64,000 bases of DNA from Halobacillus ihumii (GCF_902726645.1 NZ_CACVAO010000001.1:2588764-2652763), one strand, 5' to 3'; numbered from the stretch's first letter, positions 54,367-63,164 are shown. The notes: generated by a model not told the origin, from the sequence alone. Program-made: numbers and translations.

Positions 54367-55128
54367 ATGCAAGCTGTCCTGTACGTTGGACATGGAAGCA
54401 GAAGGAAAGAAGCTGTGGAAGAATCTATACAATTTATGAGAGAAGCAATGAAAACAGTGGTAGTTCCAATTCAAGAATACTGTTTCCTTGAACTTTCAAA
54501 CCCTGATATTATGCGTGGTGTGAAACAATGTGTATTAAGAGGGGCGACAAGGATCGCTGTGATTCCCCTCTTGTTATTAAGTGCTTCTCACGCCAAAAAA
54601 GATATACCTCAAGTCCTTGAAAGAGCGAGTCGAGTTTACCCGGAAGTCACCTTTACATACGGAGGTCCGCTAGGGGTTCATCGGATGATGGTTGATGTAC
54701 TGGTAGATAAAATAAAGGAGAAAAAAAAGATTACAGGTGATATGGATATTCTTCTTGTAGGCAGAGGTAGCAGCGATCGGAATGCGGTTCGAGATATTCA
54801 GATGATTGCCCGACTTTTGGACGAAAGATTGAATGTCCGCTCCATAGAGTGTTGTTTCTTAGCGGCGGCGACCCCACACTTTGAAACAAAGGCAAAAGAC
54901 TTTGTTGACAATGGACCAGCAAACCTCTTAATTATCCCATACTTATTATTCATCGGAACTTTAGTCACTCATATAAAAGAATTTGTTAATGACTTACAGC
55001 TTAGAAACGACCAACAAGTTGTTCTTTGTGACTATTTAAGGGGCCATCCCAATCTATTCCGTCTATTAAGTGTAAGGGTAGATGAAGCCGTGAAATCAGA
55101 AAGATACTTTTTAAACCACATAGGCTAG
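54367..55128 (+). CDS. Sirohydrochlorin chelatase-like protein (CbiX/SirB type)
   Basis: A 253-residue protein built of two CbiX-like halves. The first half has the catalytic-type VGHGSRRKEA and PLLLLSASHAKKDIP (conserved His in both). The second half keeps the fold but reads VGRGSSD and GTLVTHIKEFV. It probably inserts Fe2+ into sirohydrochlorin to give siroheme for NasD. The ATG at 54367, with TGGAG 8 nt upstream, is better placed than GTG 54358. It follows nasF by 18 bp. No precorrin-2 dehydrogenase gene is visible in the window. Confidence 0.85.
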   Translation: MQAVLYVGHGSRRKEAVEESIQFMREAMKTVVVPIQEYCFLELSNPDIMRGVKQCVLRGATRIAVIPLLLLSASHAKKDIPQVLERASRVYPEVTFTYGGPLGVHRMMVDVLVDKIKEKKKITGDMDILLVGRGSSDRNAVRDIQMIARLLDERLNVRSIECCFLAAATPHFETKAKDFVDNGPANLLIIPYLLFIGTLVTHIKEFVNDLQLRNDQQVVLCDYLRGHPNLFRLLSVRVDEAVKSERYFLNHIG

Positions 55129-55165
55129 TGTGAGTTAATAGTTAATGAATGGAGGAGAGTCTATT

Positions 55166-56260
55166 TTGCAGAACTGGTTAAAAGAAGTGGCTCGAGGAAA
55201 ACGTGGCTGGAGAGATCTTACCTATCAAGAATGTCTAGAGGTCGCAAATGATATGATTAATGGAAAGGCGACAAGTGCTCAAATTTCTGCATTTCTTATC
55301 GCTCAACGTTTGAAAACTGAATCACCTGATGAGTTGTTAGCATTTGTACACGCATTAAGGAAGGAATCTGAAATGATTCCGCTTCAAGAAAAGATCACAG
55401 GGCAAATTATAGATTTCGCTGGTCCTTATAATGGGAGAAACTCATTCATAGCTACTATACCGGTTTCTATATTATTGGCCGAGAAAGGCTTGCCCGTCTT
55501 TTTGCACAGTAGTGACTCTCTGCCGCCAAAATACGGGATTTCCTTAAAAGAAATTATTGAACAACTAGGTGTAGAAGTGAATAATTCCAAACATACCATA
55601 GTTTCAAAAATCGAAGAAACAGGGCTTGGATTTGCCTGCACAGAAAAATTCTCCCCCTTTTTAAGTGAGGTGCGGTCTATTCGCGAGGATATAGGTGTTC
55701 GAACACTATTAAATACTTCAGAGAAATTGTTAAACCTTTCTCAAGCCAAGAATCTAATGATGGGGGCATTTCATCGGACAGCTATTCATAAGATTGTTCC
55801 TCTTCTTCATGGTCTTTCCTACGAAAAGGTGTTTGTCCTTCAAGGTGTTGAAGGTTCTGAGGATCTCCCTGTCCATAGAAACAGCTTCTTATTTGAGCTT
55901 ACTCCTGATTCTCAAAAGTCAAAGGTCATTAATCCTGATGAATTTGGGTTACTGGATAAATCCAACGAACATGACAAATTATCAGCTGAAAAGCAAGTTG
56001 AAATAACCCTTTCTCTCCTAAGCGGTGAAAGGAATAGGCAATTGACTTATTACTATAACCAAGTACTTTTAAACACTGGGTTGAGATACTACCTATTTGG
56101 AGTCTCTCCAACTATCAAGGAGGGAATAGAAATAGCTGAAGAGCAGTTGTCAAGTGGAAATGGGATAAAGCAACTTGATTTATGGAAAGGTAGCAGTCAA
56201 ACGGTAGAACCTGCCCATATTCTTGATTACAGCATGATTCATGTAGGAGGAATAGTGTAA
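55166..56260 (+). CDS. TrpD-like protein (anthranilate phosphoribosyltransferase family, YbiB-like)
   Basis: A 364-residue member of the glycosyltransferase-3/TrpD family. The helical N-terminal domain is clear (LTYQECLEVANDMINGKATSAQISAFLIAQRLK). In the catalytic domain the GTGGD loop is replaced by GPYNGRNSF, and the KHG region reads PPKYGIS, so anthranilate activity is doubtful. I place the start at TTG 55166 with GGAGGAG 8 nt upstream; ATG 55145 lies before that site. It is the last gene of the nas operon. A nucleic-acid-binding role has been described for the YbiB relative; its task in nitrate use is unknown. Confidence 0.8.
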   Translation: MQNWLKEVARGKRGWRDLTYQECLEVANDMINGKATSAQISAFLIAQRLKTESPDELLAFVHALRKESEMIPLQEKITGQIIDFAGPYNGRNSFIATIPVSILLAEKGLPVFLHSSDSLPPKYGISLKEIIEQLGVEVNNSKHTIVSKIEETGLGFACTEKFSPFLSEVRSIREDIGVRTLLNTSEKLLNLSQAKNLMMGAFHRTAIHKIVPLLHGLSYEKVFVLQGVEGSEDLPVHRNSFLFELTPDSQKSKVINPDEFGLLDKSNEHDKLSAEKQVEITLSLLSGERNRQLTYYYNQVLLNTGLRYYLFGVSPTIKEGIEIAEEQLSSGNGIKQLDLWKGSSQTVEPAHILDYSMIHVGGIV

Positions 56261-56519
56261 CACTCCAGAAAATTGATGATTTTTCTGTTTCGTTGGTTTA
56301 TGTACGTACCGAAAAGAATTATATGTAAATACTATTATCTCTTTTTTGTGGAGGATTTGACCAAAAAATCTCTTTTATCCGGTGACTAGAGAAAAGGCCT
56401 ATTAAATCAGCAAAGAGATATAAAATAATGAGTGCACAAATGAATGCACAATTGAAGAGAAGATTTTATTTTGCTAAGATTCACACGTAAAAATTAATTC
56501 TTTTAGAGGAGGTAGAAAA

Positions 56520-56765
56520 ATGACAGTTAAATCGGCTGATCGTGTTATTCGTATCCTGGATTTATTAAAGGATTTCCCTGAAGGGTTAACACCTAAAGAA
56601 ATTGCTACCAGTCTGTCTTTGCCCCGGAGTAGCACATTTCACCTTCACCAGACAATGGAGGCTAGACAAATTTTAACTGTGGGAGAACAAAAGATATACA
56701 AGCTCGGTTCGAAGTTAATCCAAATCGGAGCAAGCGTACAGGAGACAACGGACATTTCTGCATAG
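56520..56765 (+). pseudogene. Truncated IclR-family regulator (DNA-binding domain only)
   Basis: An 81-codon frame with a strong AGGAGGT site. It reads SADRVIRILDLLKDFPEGLT and KEIATSLSLPRSSTFHLHQTM, the IclR winged helix, and runs into KLGSKLIQIGASVQE where the effector domain should begin, then stops. About 170 residues are missing. The DNA-binding half could still be made. No neighbouring target genes remain. Confidence 0.75.
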
Positions 56766-57163
56766 GGTAAGTTTATCTCCTGGAATTCAAGGAAGTGATG
56801 GAAGGGCCATCCAAAACCCAAGAAAGACTCTGACAAAAGGAGCTGTCCTTATGGATGGTTTTTTCTCTAAGGGGGGCCTCTTTTCCTTTAGCCTTGGTGT
56901 GAGTAGCAGACCATATATTTGAGTACTTCATCCATCCTATCCTCTATTTGCTTCACTTTCTCTTCAAACGGGCAACCAGTTCAAAAAATCAAAGATGGTT
57001 ATCGCGTAGAACAATGTATATCAAGATTAAAGACCCCATGGAGACCCTTGTGTGAGACGATAAGGTTATAATAAAGCCCAAAGTGGAAATTCTTAAAGAG
57101 CGGTTAGACAACGAGCCCCCTAGCATTCATAGAAATGTTTGTTATCCAAAAGGAGAGTTTATC
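56766..57163. other. Intergenic region after the IclR fragment
   Basis: About 400 bp of broken frames. A minus-strand piece near 56900-56970 reads EEKVKQIEDRMDEVLKYM, a coiled-coil-like fragment without start. I cannot assign it. AAGGAG at about 57150 is the site of the next gene. Confidence 0.45.
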
Positions 57164-57586
57164 ATGAAGCAACAAATTATCGGTGAAACTGGAAGTGGAA
57201 AGTCCGTCATGTTAAGAAAATGGGCGCTGAATGATGCCAATAAGGGTTTGAATGTAGTTTTTGTCGATGGTATTGAGGGATATTCTAATCACGAGAAAAA
57301 ATTATATACTAAAGAATTAATAGAATTCCAAGATAATCACCTAAACAAATTCACCGTTGATGAATTTATCACTGAAGTTGAACAAATAAAGTCGTGTGAT
57401 CGTCTATATGTGGATCATGTTAGTAAAGATATGCTAGGAGAAAACCTTTTCCATGATACTATACATTTGATTCAATCGAAAAAGGAAGGTTTTCAAAACG
57501 TTTGTGCGGTCGTATATGGTGATAGATCTGATCACTATATACTTGACGGGTTTGTTCCTATTCAATTGGTCATGCGTAGTAAATAG
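57164..57586 (+). CDS. Small P-loop ATPase-like protein, unknown
   Basis: A 140-residue protein with a Walker A motif GETGSGKSVMLRKWA near residues 7-21, then VVFVDGIEG. A later strand CDRLYVDHVSK could be the Walker B position, though it lacks the usual acidic pair. The form resembles the ATP site of VirD4/FtsK-like or zeta-like P-loop proteins, but the length is only that of a minimal domain. AAGGAG 9-10 nt before the ATG suggests expression. It stands alone among decayed genes. Function unknown. Confidence 0.65.
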   Translation: MKQQIIGETGSGKSVMLRKWALNDANKGLNVVFVDGIEGYSNHEKKLYTKELIEFQDNHLNKFTVDEFITEVEQIKSCDRLYVDHVSKDMLGENLFHDTIHLIQSKKEGFQNVCAVVYGDRSDHYILDGFVPIQLVMRSK

Positions 57587-57647
57587 GGGAATTCAATAAA
57601 TGATGTTTTTACAACGCTAAGCCCTCTATTTGTAAAAAAATGGAATA

Positions 57648-57868
57648 TCTAAAGCTGGGCACCCTTCGATAATAATAAAAATAGTGTTCATCTGAAGATA
57701 TTAGTTGATAAAACAAATATTGAGGTGTTTATCGATGATGGGAAATTTGTTAAATCCAATCGGATCTTTCCCCCAAAGGATGACCAAGGAATCACCCTTT
57801 TCTCCGAAGGGGGAATGGCAACTTTTGAACATGTAGAAATTAAACATATGGGTTCCATCCATAAATAA
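57648..57868 (+). pseudogene. Remnant of a levB-type GH32 C-terminus
   Basis: From 57686 to the stop at 57866-57868, sixty codons read VHLKILVDKTNIEVFIDDGK ... EIKHMGSIHK, nearly the same as the LevB C-terminus (VHLKILVDKTSIEVFIDGGK ... EIKHMGAIHD). A little further upstream the similarity goes on in another frame (AAAGCTGGGCACCCTTCGAT against the LevB codons for SRAPLE). Everything before that is lost. It shows that a second levB-like gene once stood about 28 kb from the fructan locus. Confidence 0.88.
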
Positions 57869-58290
57869 AACCTCCCTTCTATGTTTTCAAAATATGCTAA
57901 TAGGAGGGAATAGGTTGTGGGTTGTGCAGAGTCCATAGCAGAAAAATACATTTTAGTTAATTTTATGATTACGTTTAATAAACTGAGTTTTTCCCTTCAT
58001 CTATAGTCTGTCTTTAAATATTGGACAACCAGCAGCCCTGATCAAATTTTCTCGACATAAGAATTCTTCCTACCTTTATTATTAAAGTATAGGGGTTTGG
58101 TATCAAGAAGGGTCGATGTTTCATTCATTTGAGCTTTCATTTTTGAGGGCTTTTTACCATTGTTTCTTTCTACATGGAAATGAAAGTATTATCCTTAGAG
58201 AGGAAAAGAAAAAAACCGTTTACAAATTAAGTTGTTTGTAGTACAACCCACTTAAATACAACGTATACAAAAGAAAGTGAGGTGAGAATA
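57869..58290. other. Intergenic region between the levB remnant and the GntR fragment
   Basis: About 420 bp without a supported gene. A purine-rich GGTGAG precedes the GntR fragment. Confidence 0.45.
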
Positions 58291-58482
58291 ATGCGATTTC
58301 CAATTGACCGTCTGCCTTGTTCTTCGAAGGGAAAGGAGACTGCTAGTCAAATGCGATTTGAGATTATAGGGGGTGAATTGAAACCGGGTGAAACGGTTTC
58401 CGGAAATTATATTGCAAAAACATATAATGCTAGTCGGTCACCTGCAAGAGAGGCACTAGGCTTGTTATTTTTGACCACATAA
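58291..58482 (+). pseudogene. Truncated GntR-family regulator (DNA-binding domain only)
   Basis: A 63-codon frame behind GAGGTGAG. It reads GGELKPGETVSGNYIAKTYN and then ASRSPAREALGLL, the FadR/GntR winged-helix N-terminus, and stops where the effector domain would begin. It is the second truncated sugar-type regulator in this 2-kb stretch. Confidence 0.75.
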
Positions 58483-58903
58483 TGCTCACGTTAAAATCAC
58501 ATTTTATTCATTTTCTATATTTCTTAATTACTTTTTATTTTGTTTTAGAACGAAGGAAACCAACCGTAATAATTATCGTACGCTCGTAAACCCCCCGTTC
58601 TCCATAAAAGCTATATATCTCGATATGTATTCCCATAAAATAAATCCTCCGTTTCCCGGATCTCAAGTTGCTACAATCAATTTTCTTCTCTATCGAAAGT
58701 GGTGGGGGAGTTTGGTGTCAAAAAGATGTGACTTTTTAAAAGGTAACAAGAAAAGTAACGAGGAAAAACAACCTTACGAAGGTGTGCGAACGCACGTTCT
58801 ATTTTAATAGTTTCAGTTTTAAAGATTCGCATTTAAATGGAGGGTGGAAAAGTCTCGAAAAACCTAATGATGTATGGGCGGCATGATGTAGGAAATACAT
58901 GGA
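58483..58903. other. Intergenic region before the SAM-riboswitch promoter
   Basis: About 420 bp with no supported gene. At 58872-58890 a 19-base stretch is identical to the last codons of groEL (13772-13790). A small hairpin GTGCGAACGCAC lies near 58783. Confidence 0.45.
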
Positions 58904-58932
58904 TTGACAAAAGACTTTGTCTATATTATGAT
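58904..58932 (+). promoter_or_regulatory. Sigma-A promoter of the methionine-uptake operon
   Basis: -35 TTGACA (58904-58909), a 17-bp spacer and -10 TATGAT (58927-58932). It lies about 28 bp before the riboswitch. Confidence 0.85.
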
Positions 58933-58959
58933 AATTCACATCATTTAAAAAATAATAAG

Positions 58960-59144
58960 CTTATCTTCTTATCTAGAGAGGTGGAGGGACTGGCCCTTTG
59001 AAACCTCGGCAGCGGGACTAATGAAGTTCATTAGAAACTGTGCCAATTCCAGCAGGTGCATGTGCACTTGAAAGATGAGGAGAGCCGGTTTTCTATTAAG
59101 TTTGAAAGCCCCTCTTCTAATTTTTCGAGAAGAGGGGCTTTTTC
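58960..59144 (+). promoter_or_regulatory. SAM-I (S-box) riboswitch with terminator
   Basis: The S-box core is present: AGAGGTGGAGGGACTGGCCC, GAAACCTCGGCAGC and a closing GAAAGATGAGGAGAGCC. Helix P1 pairs CTTATCTT (58960-58967) with AAGATGAG (59072-59079). A 13-bp terminator stem (59106-59118 with 59128-59140) and T run follow. With SAM bound, transcription of metNIQ should stop; without SAM an antiterminator forms and uptake is expressed. Confidence 0.95.
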
Positions 59145-59167
59145 GTGTTAAATAAGGGGGATAAGAA

Positions 59168-60196
59168 ATGATCCAGTTTGATGAGGTTTCGAAAGTTTAT
59201 CAACATAATGGGAATGATTTGCGAGCAGTTGATCGAGTGAACCTAACCATTGATAAAGGTGAGATATTTGGGGTTATTGGGTTCAGCGGAGCTGGGAAAA
59301 GTACACTCGTTCGATTGGTAAACCTTTTAGAAAGACCTTCTGAAGGGAGTATATTAGTAGATGGTGAGGATTTGTCACAGTTATCAAAACCAGGTCTAAG
59401 GAAAGTGCGCAAGCGCATTGGGATGATTTTTCAACACTTCAACTTATTAGAATCTAAAACAGTTCTACATAATGTTGCTTTTCCTTTAATTATTTCAGGA
59501 ACTCCGAAGAAAAAGGTTAAAGCTAGAGTTGAAGAGATATTGGAATTTGTAGGCCTTTCAGACAAGGCACATCAATATCCTGATGAATTATCTGGCGGCC
59601 AGAAACAACGAGTGGGTATCGCCCGTGCACTGGCTACTTCCCCTGATATTTTACTATGTGATGAAGCCACGTCAGCACTTGATCCAGAAACAACGAGGTC
59701 CATTCTTCAATTGCTTAAAAGAGTTCGAGATGAATATAACCTTACGATATTGATGATTACACATGAAATGAATGCGGTTCGCGAGGTTTGTGATCGCATT
59801 GCTGTCATGGAAAGTGGCCGTGTAATTGAGGAAGGTTCTATTTTTGACCTATTCTCTAATCCTCAACACCCAACGACTAAAAACTTTGTCAATTCAGTGA
59901 TGGAAAGTGATATTCCGGCCTCTATACTTTCAGGAATTGAAGAGCGTGGTGGAGGACGACATGTCTATCGTGTAACTTTTGTAAAAGAAAAGGCCAGTCA
60001 GCCGATTTTTTCACAAGTCACTAAAAGTTATCAAGTAGAAGTAAATGTATTGTTTGGGCAAATTACCGAACTTCAAGGCATCCCATTTGGGCAGTTAGTT
60101 GTGGAATTGCAAGGCGATGATAAGGAGATCTTGAGAGCACTAGATTATATTCAACGAACAGTAACCGTACAGGAGGTAGAAGCCGATGCAGGTTGA
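59168..60196 (+). CDS. metN: Methionine ABC transporter ATPase MetN
   Basis: A 342-residue ATPase of the methionine uptake family. It has GFSGAGKSTLVRLV (Walker A), LSGGQKQRVGIARALA, LLCDEATSALDPET (Walker B) and the ITHEM switch His. A C-terminal NIL domain (about 265-340) binds methionine and causes trans-inhibition in known systems. The SAM-I riboswitch upstream supports methionine as substrate. It overlaps metI by 11 bp. Confidence 0.95.
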   Translation: MIQFDEVSKVYQHNGNDLRAVDRVNLTIDKGEIFGVIGFSGAGKSTLVRLVNLLERPSEGSILVDGEDLSQLSKPGLRKVRKRIGMIFQHFNLLESKTVLHNVAFPLIISGTPKKKVKARVEEILEFVGLSDKAHQYPDELSGGQKQRVGIARALATSPDILLCDEATSALDPETTRSILQLLKRVRDEYNLTILMITHEMNAVREVCDRIAVMESGRVIEEGSIFDLFSNPQHPTTKNFVNSVMESDIPASILSGIEERGGGRHVYRVTFVKEKASQPIFSQVTKSYQVEVNVLFGQITELQGIPFGQLVVELQGDDKEILRALDYIQRTVTVQEVEADAG

Positions 60197-60848
60197 GTTA
60201 GCAGAATTTTGGCCCCGGATTTTACAAGCAACTAGCGAAACTTTAATCATGGTAGGCATTTCGTTAGTTGCAGCAACACTTATTGGAGTTCCACTAGGAA
60301 TTGCGCTCGTCGTTACACGACGAGGTGGACTTATTCAGAATAGCGCATTTTTTAAAGGGTTAAGCATAATTATAAACTTTTTCCGTTCGATTCCTTTCAT
60401 TATACTACTTGTTGCTATTTTGCCATTAACTAGATTTATAGTCGGGACATCAATAGGGACGGCAGCTGCTGTGGTGCCACTCGTCTTATTCTCAGGTCCT
60501 TATATTGCAAGGTTAGTAGAAAGTAGCTTGTTAGAAGTGAAGCCAGGAGTCATAGAAGCCGCAGAAGCTATGGGAGCTTCTCCATGGCAAATTATTTTTC
60601 GTGTGTACTTGCCCGAAGCACTAAGTTCAATCATGTTGAATTTAACGATTGCAACGATCGGATTAGTTGGGGCATCCGCGATGGCTGGTTTTGTTGGGGG
60701 CGGAGGCCTCGGTGACTTAGCAATAGCCTATGGTTACCAGCGTTTTGAAACAGACATTATGATCATTACGGTCCTTCTACTCGTACTCATTGTGCAAGTA
60801 GTCCAAACAATAGGAAACATATTATCCAAAAAAATGAAAAGACAATAA
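60186..60848 (+). CDS. metI: Methionine ABC transporter permease MetI (MetP)
   Basis: A 220-residue permease with five membrane helices. Typical blocks are RSIPFIILLVAILPLTRFIVGT, the ATPase-contact EAAEAMGASPWQIIFRVYLPEAL and GFVGGGGLGDLAIAYGYQRF. GAGGTAGAAGCC inside the end of metN provides the ribosome site. Confidence 0.94.
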   Translation: MQVELAEFWPRILQATSETLIMVGISLVAATLIGVPLGIALVVTRRGGLIQNSAFFKGLSIIINFFRSIPFIILLVAILPLTRFIVGTSIGTAAAVVPLVLFSGPYIARLVESSLLEVKPGVIEAAEAMGASPWQIIFRVYLPEALSSIMLNLTIATIGLVGASAMAGFVGGGGLGDLAIAYGYQRFETDIMIITVLLLVLIVQVVQTIGNILSKKMKRQ

Positions 60849-60863
60849 ACGGGAGGATTTATA

Positions 60864-61697
60864 ATGAAAAAATTGACCGTACTACTCGGAATAATCTTAG
60901 CAGTAGGAACGTTACTTGCTGCATGTAATAAAGAAAGCGGGGCTACAGGCACCGATGAAGTTGTTAAAGTTGGATTGAATGGGTCCGGTGTTCCCATTTG
61001 GGAAAAGGTGAAAGAGAAAGCGGCCGAAGAAGGAATCAAAATTGAGCTCGTTGAATTTTCTGATTATGTGCGCCCTAATTTGGCACTTGCTGCCGGCGAT
61101 ATTGATTTAAATGCCTTTCAAACGGTCTCTTACTTTAATTCCTTTATTAAAGAACGCAATTTGGATCTTGAGCCCATTGCAACAACCATTATTGCTCCTA
61201 TGGGGATCTACTCTGAAAAATATAAGGACGTAAAAAATATTCCAGAGGGTAGTTCCATTGCCCTGCCAAAAGAGGCGACAAACATGGGACGTGCGTTACT
61301 TCTATTAGAAAAAGCAGGATTAATCGGGCTTCCTGAAGACTTTGACGGAATTGGGTCATTGGATAAAATCGTTGAGAACCCTAAGAACTTAAAATTTGAA
61401 CCCATTGCAGCTGCCCAAACCCCTCGCGTACTACCCGATGTAGCGGCTTCTATTATTAACAATGGGGTAGCCGTTGAGGCAGGATTTGTACCAGTAGATG
61501 ACGCTATTTTCATTGAAGACGAGACGGCCCAGCCATATATCAATATTATTGCAGCTCAATCAGATGAAGCAGATAAAGAAGTGTATCAAAAGATTGTCGA
61601 CCTTTATCAAGAAGAAGATGTAGCGCAACATATTCGTGAAGTGTTTAATGATTCTTTAATTCCAACATTTGTTCCGTTAGAGAAAATCGGATGGTAA
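60864..61697 (+). CDS. metQ: Methionine-binding lipoprotein MetQ
   Basis: A 277-residue NlpA-family lipoprotein. The lipobox is LLAAC (Cys near residue 21). The mature part has VKVGLNGSGVPIWEKVKEKA, LAAGDIDLNAFQTVSYFNSF, IPEGSSIALPKEATNMGRAL and ends SLIPTFVPLEKIGW. It follows metI by 15 bp. With MetN and MetI it forms a complete methionine importer. Confidence 0.94.
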   Translation: MKKLTVLLGIILAVGTLLAACNKESGATGTDEVVKVGLNGSGVPIWEKVKEKAAEEGIKIELVEFSDYVRPNLALAAGDIDLNAFQTVSYFNSFIKERNLDLEPIATTIIAPMGIYSEKYKDVKNIPEGSSIALPKEATNMGRALLLLEKAGLIGLPEDFDGIGSLDKIVENPKNLKFEPIAAAQTPRVLPDVAASIINNGVAVEAGFVPVDDAIFIEDETAQPYINIIAAQSDEADKEVYQKIVDLYQEEDVAQHIREVFNDSLIPTFVPLEKIGW

Positions 61698-61710
61698 GGG
61701 AGAGCTTTCT

Positions 61711-62898
61711 ATGACTCTGACAACAGAGCAAGATTTACAGGACCAAATTATCCAGTCCATTGAAGGTGAAAAAGAAAGCTATTTAAATACAAGTCATAAT
61801 ATCCATGCTCATCCTGAGATAGGTAATGAGGAATTTTTTGCATCGGGTCTGTTAGCATCTTTATTAGAAAATGCAGGTTTTAATATCGACAGAAAAATTC
61901 CAGAACATGAGACCGCCTTCTTGGCTAGAAAAGTCTCTTCTAAACCCGGTGCTAAAATTGGATATTTAGCAGAATATGATGCGCTGCCGGGATTAGGGCA
62001 TGCATGTGGTCATAATATTATCGGTACGACTTCTATTGCAGCAGCGATTGCTTTAGGGGAAGTGATTGAAGATACTGGTGGGGAAGTGGTGGTCCTCGGG
62101 ACGCCTGCAGAGGAAGGTGGACCTAATGGCAGTGCTAAAGGTACATTTGTGCGTCATGGACTTGTTCAAGAGCTGGATGCATGTATGATGGTCCATCCCC
62201 TAGGAAAAACATCCGGATCAGCACCGACCTTGGCAGTAGATCCAGTAGATTTCGAATTCTTTGGTCAATCAGCACATGCAGCCAGTAACCCGGAGGACGG
62301 GATAAATGCCTTAGACGCTGTCATCCAATTATTCAACGGCATCAATGCTCTACGTCAGCACGTCACTGAAGACGTACGTATTCATGGTGTGATTTTAGAC
62401 GGAGGACAAGCACCAAACATAGTACCGGATTATGCAAGAGCCCGATTTTTCATAAGAGCAGCGACTCGTGAATCTTGTGATCTATTAACTGCTAAAGTAG
62501 AAAGAGTAGCGGAGGGAGCTACCACAGCAACTGGAGCAACTTATAAGATGACCAGAATACAAAATGGGGTAGATAACTTTAAAGTTACACCACGATTCGA
62601 CGTTATATTTAAGGAGAAGATTGAAGAATTGGGGGAAGATTATTATTTAATGAGCAAAGGCTTAGGATCCACAGATGCAGGTAACATTAGTCATGTGGTC
62701 CCGACGATCCATCCTTATATAAAAATCGGTAATGATGATCTTGTAGCACATACTAATGAGTTTAGAGAAGCAGCTCGTTCGAAAAAAGGGGACCAAGCAC
62801 TATTAAAAGGAGCAAAGGCACTGGCTTTAACTGGTTTGGAATTATTACAAAGTCCAGAGTTATTGCAGGAAGTTAAAAACGAATATAATGATTTGTAG
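61711..62898 (+). CDS. M20-family amidohydrolase (ACY1-like) in the methionine operon
   Basis: A 395-residue zinc aminoacylase/peptidase of the M20D branch. Metal-binding features are NIHAHPEIGNEE, YLAEYDALPGLGHACGHNIIG, the catalytic Glu in GTPAEEGGPNG, HPLGKTSG, and a lid domain with QSAHAASNPEDGINALDA. It begins 14 bp after metQ with GGGAGAG upstream, so it shares the SAM riboswitch. I infer that it releases methionine or another sulfur amino acid from an N-acylated form. General peptide salvage is the alternative. Confidence 0.87.
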   Translation: MTLTTEQDLQDQIIQSIEGEKESYLNTSHNIHAHPEIGNEEFFASGLLASLLENAGFNIDRKIPEHETAFLARKVSSKPGAKIGYLAEYDALPGLGHACGHNIIGTTSIAAAIALGEVIEDTGGEVVVLGTPAEEGGPNGSAKGTFVRHGLVQELDACMMVHPLGKTSGSAPTLAVDPVDFEFFGQSAHAASNPEDGINALDAVIQLFNGINALRQHVTEDVRIHGVILDGGQAPNIVPDYARARFFIRAATRESCDLLTAKVERVAEGATTATGATYKMTRIQNGVDNFKVTPRFDVIFKEKIEELGEDYYLMSKGLGSTDAGNISHVVPTIHPYIKIGNDDLVAHTNEFREAARSKKGDQALLKGAKALALTGLELLQSPELLQEVKNEYNDL

Positions 62899-63030
62899 GA
62901 GTTTTACCTTTTATTAAAGGGGAAGAGTATCAATAATTCATAAAGTAACCAATTAGGCCAGCAATTATAAAATGGAGAAGTGAAAGAACACTTCTAAGGA
63001 ACCGTTACTAAGCAGAGAAGCAACAAGTCA

Positions 63031-63070
63031 AAGACGACCACCTCGACAAAAGAGAGGGGCGTCTTTTTTC
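63031..63070 (+). terminator. Terminator of the methionine operon
   Basis: AAGACGACCACCTC pairs with GAGAGGGGCGTCTT (imperfect) around a 7-nt loop, followed by six Ts. It lies 130 bp after the M20 gene. Confidence 0.8.
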
Positions 63071-63164
63071 TTTCTACAGGTAGTGTGGATTATCAAATGA
63101 ACATCAATGCTGATTGAGCTAGATGGTTAATTCATATAAGATTATCAGAAGTCAGAGTTCGCTA

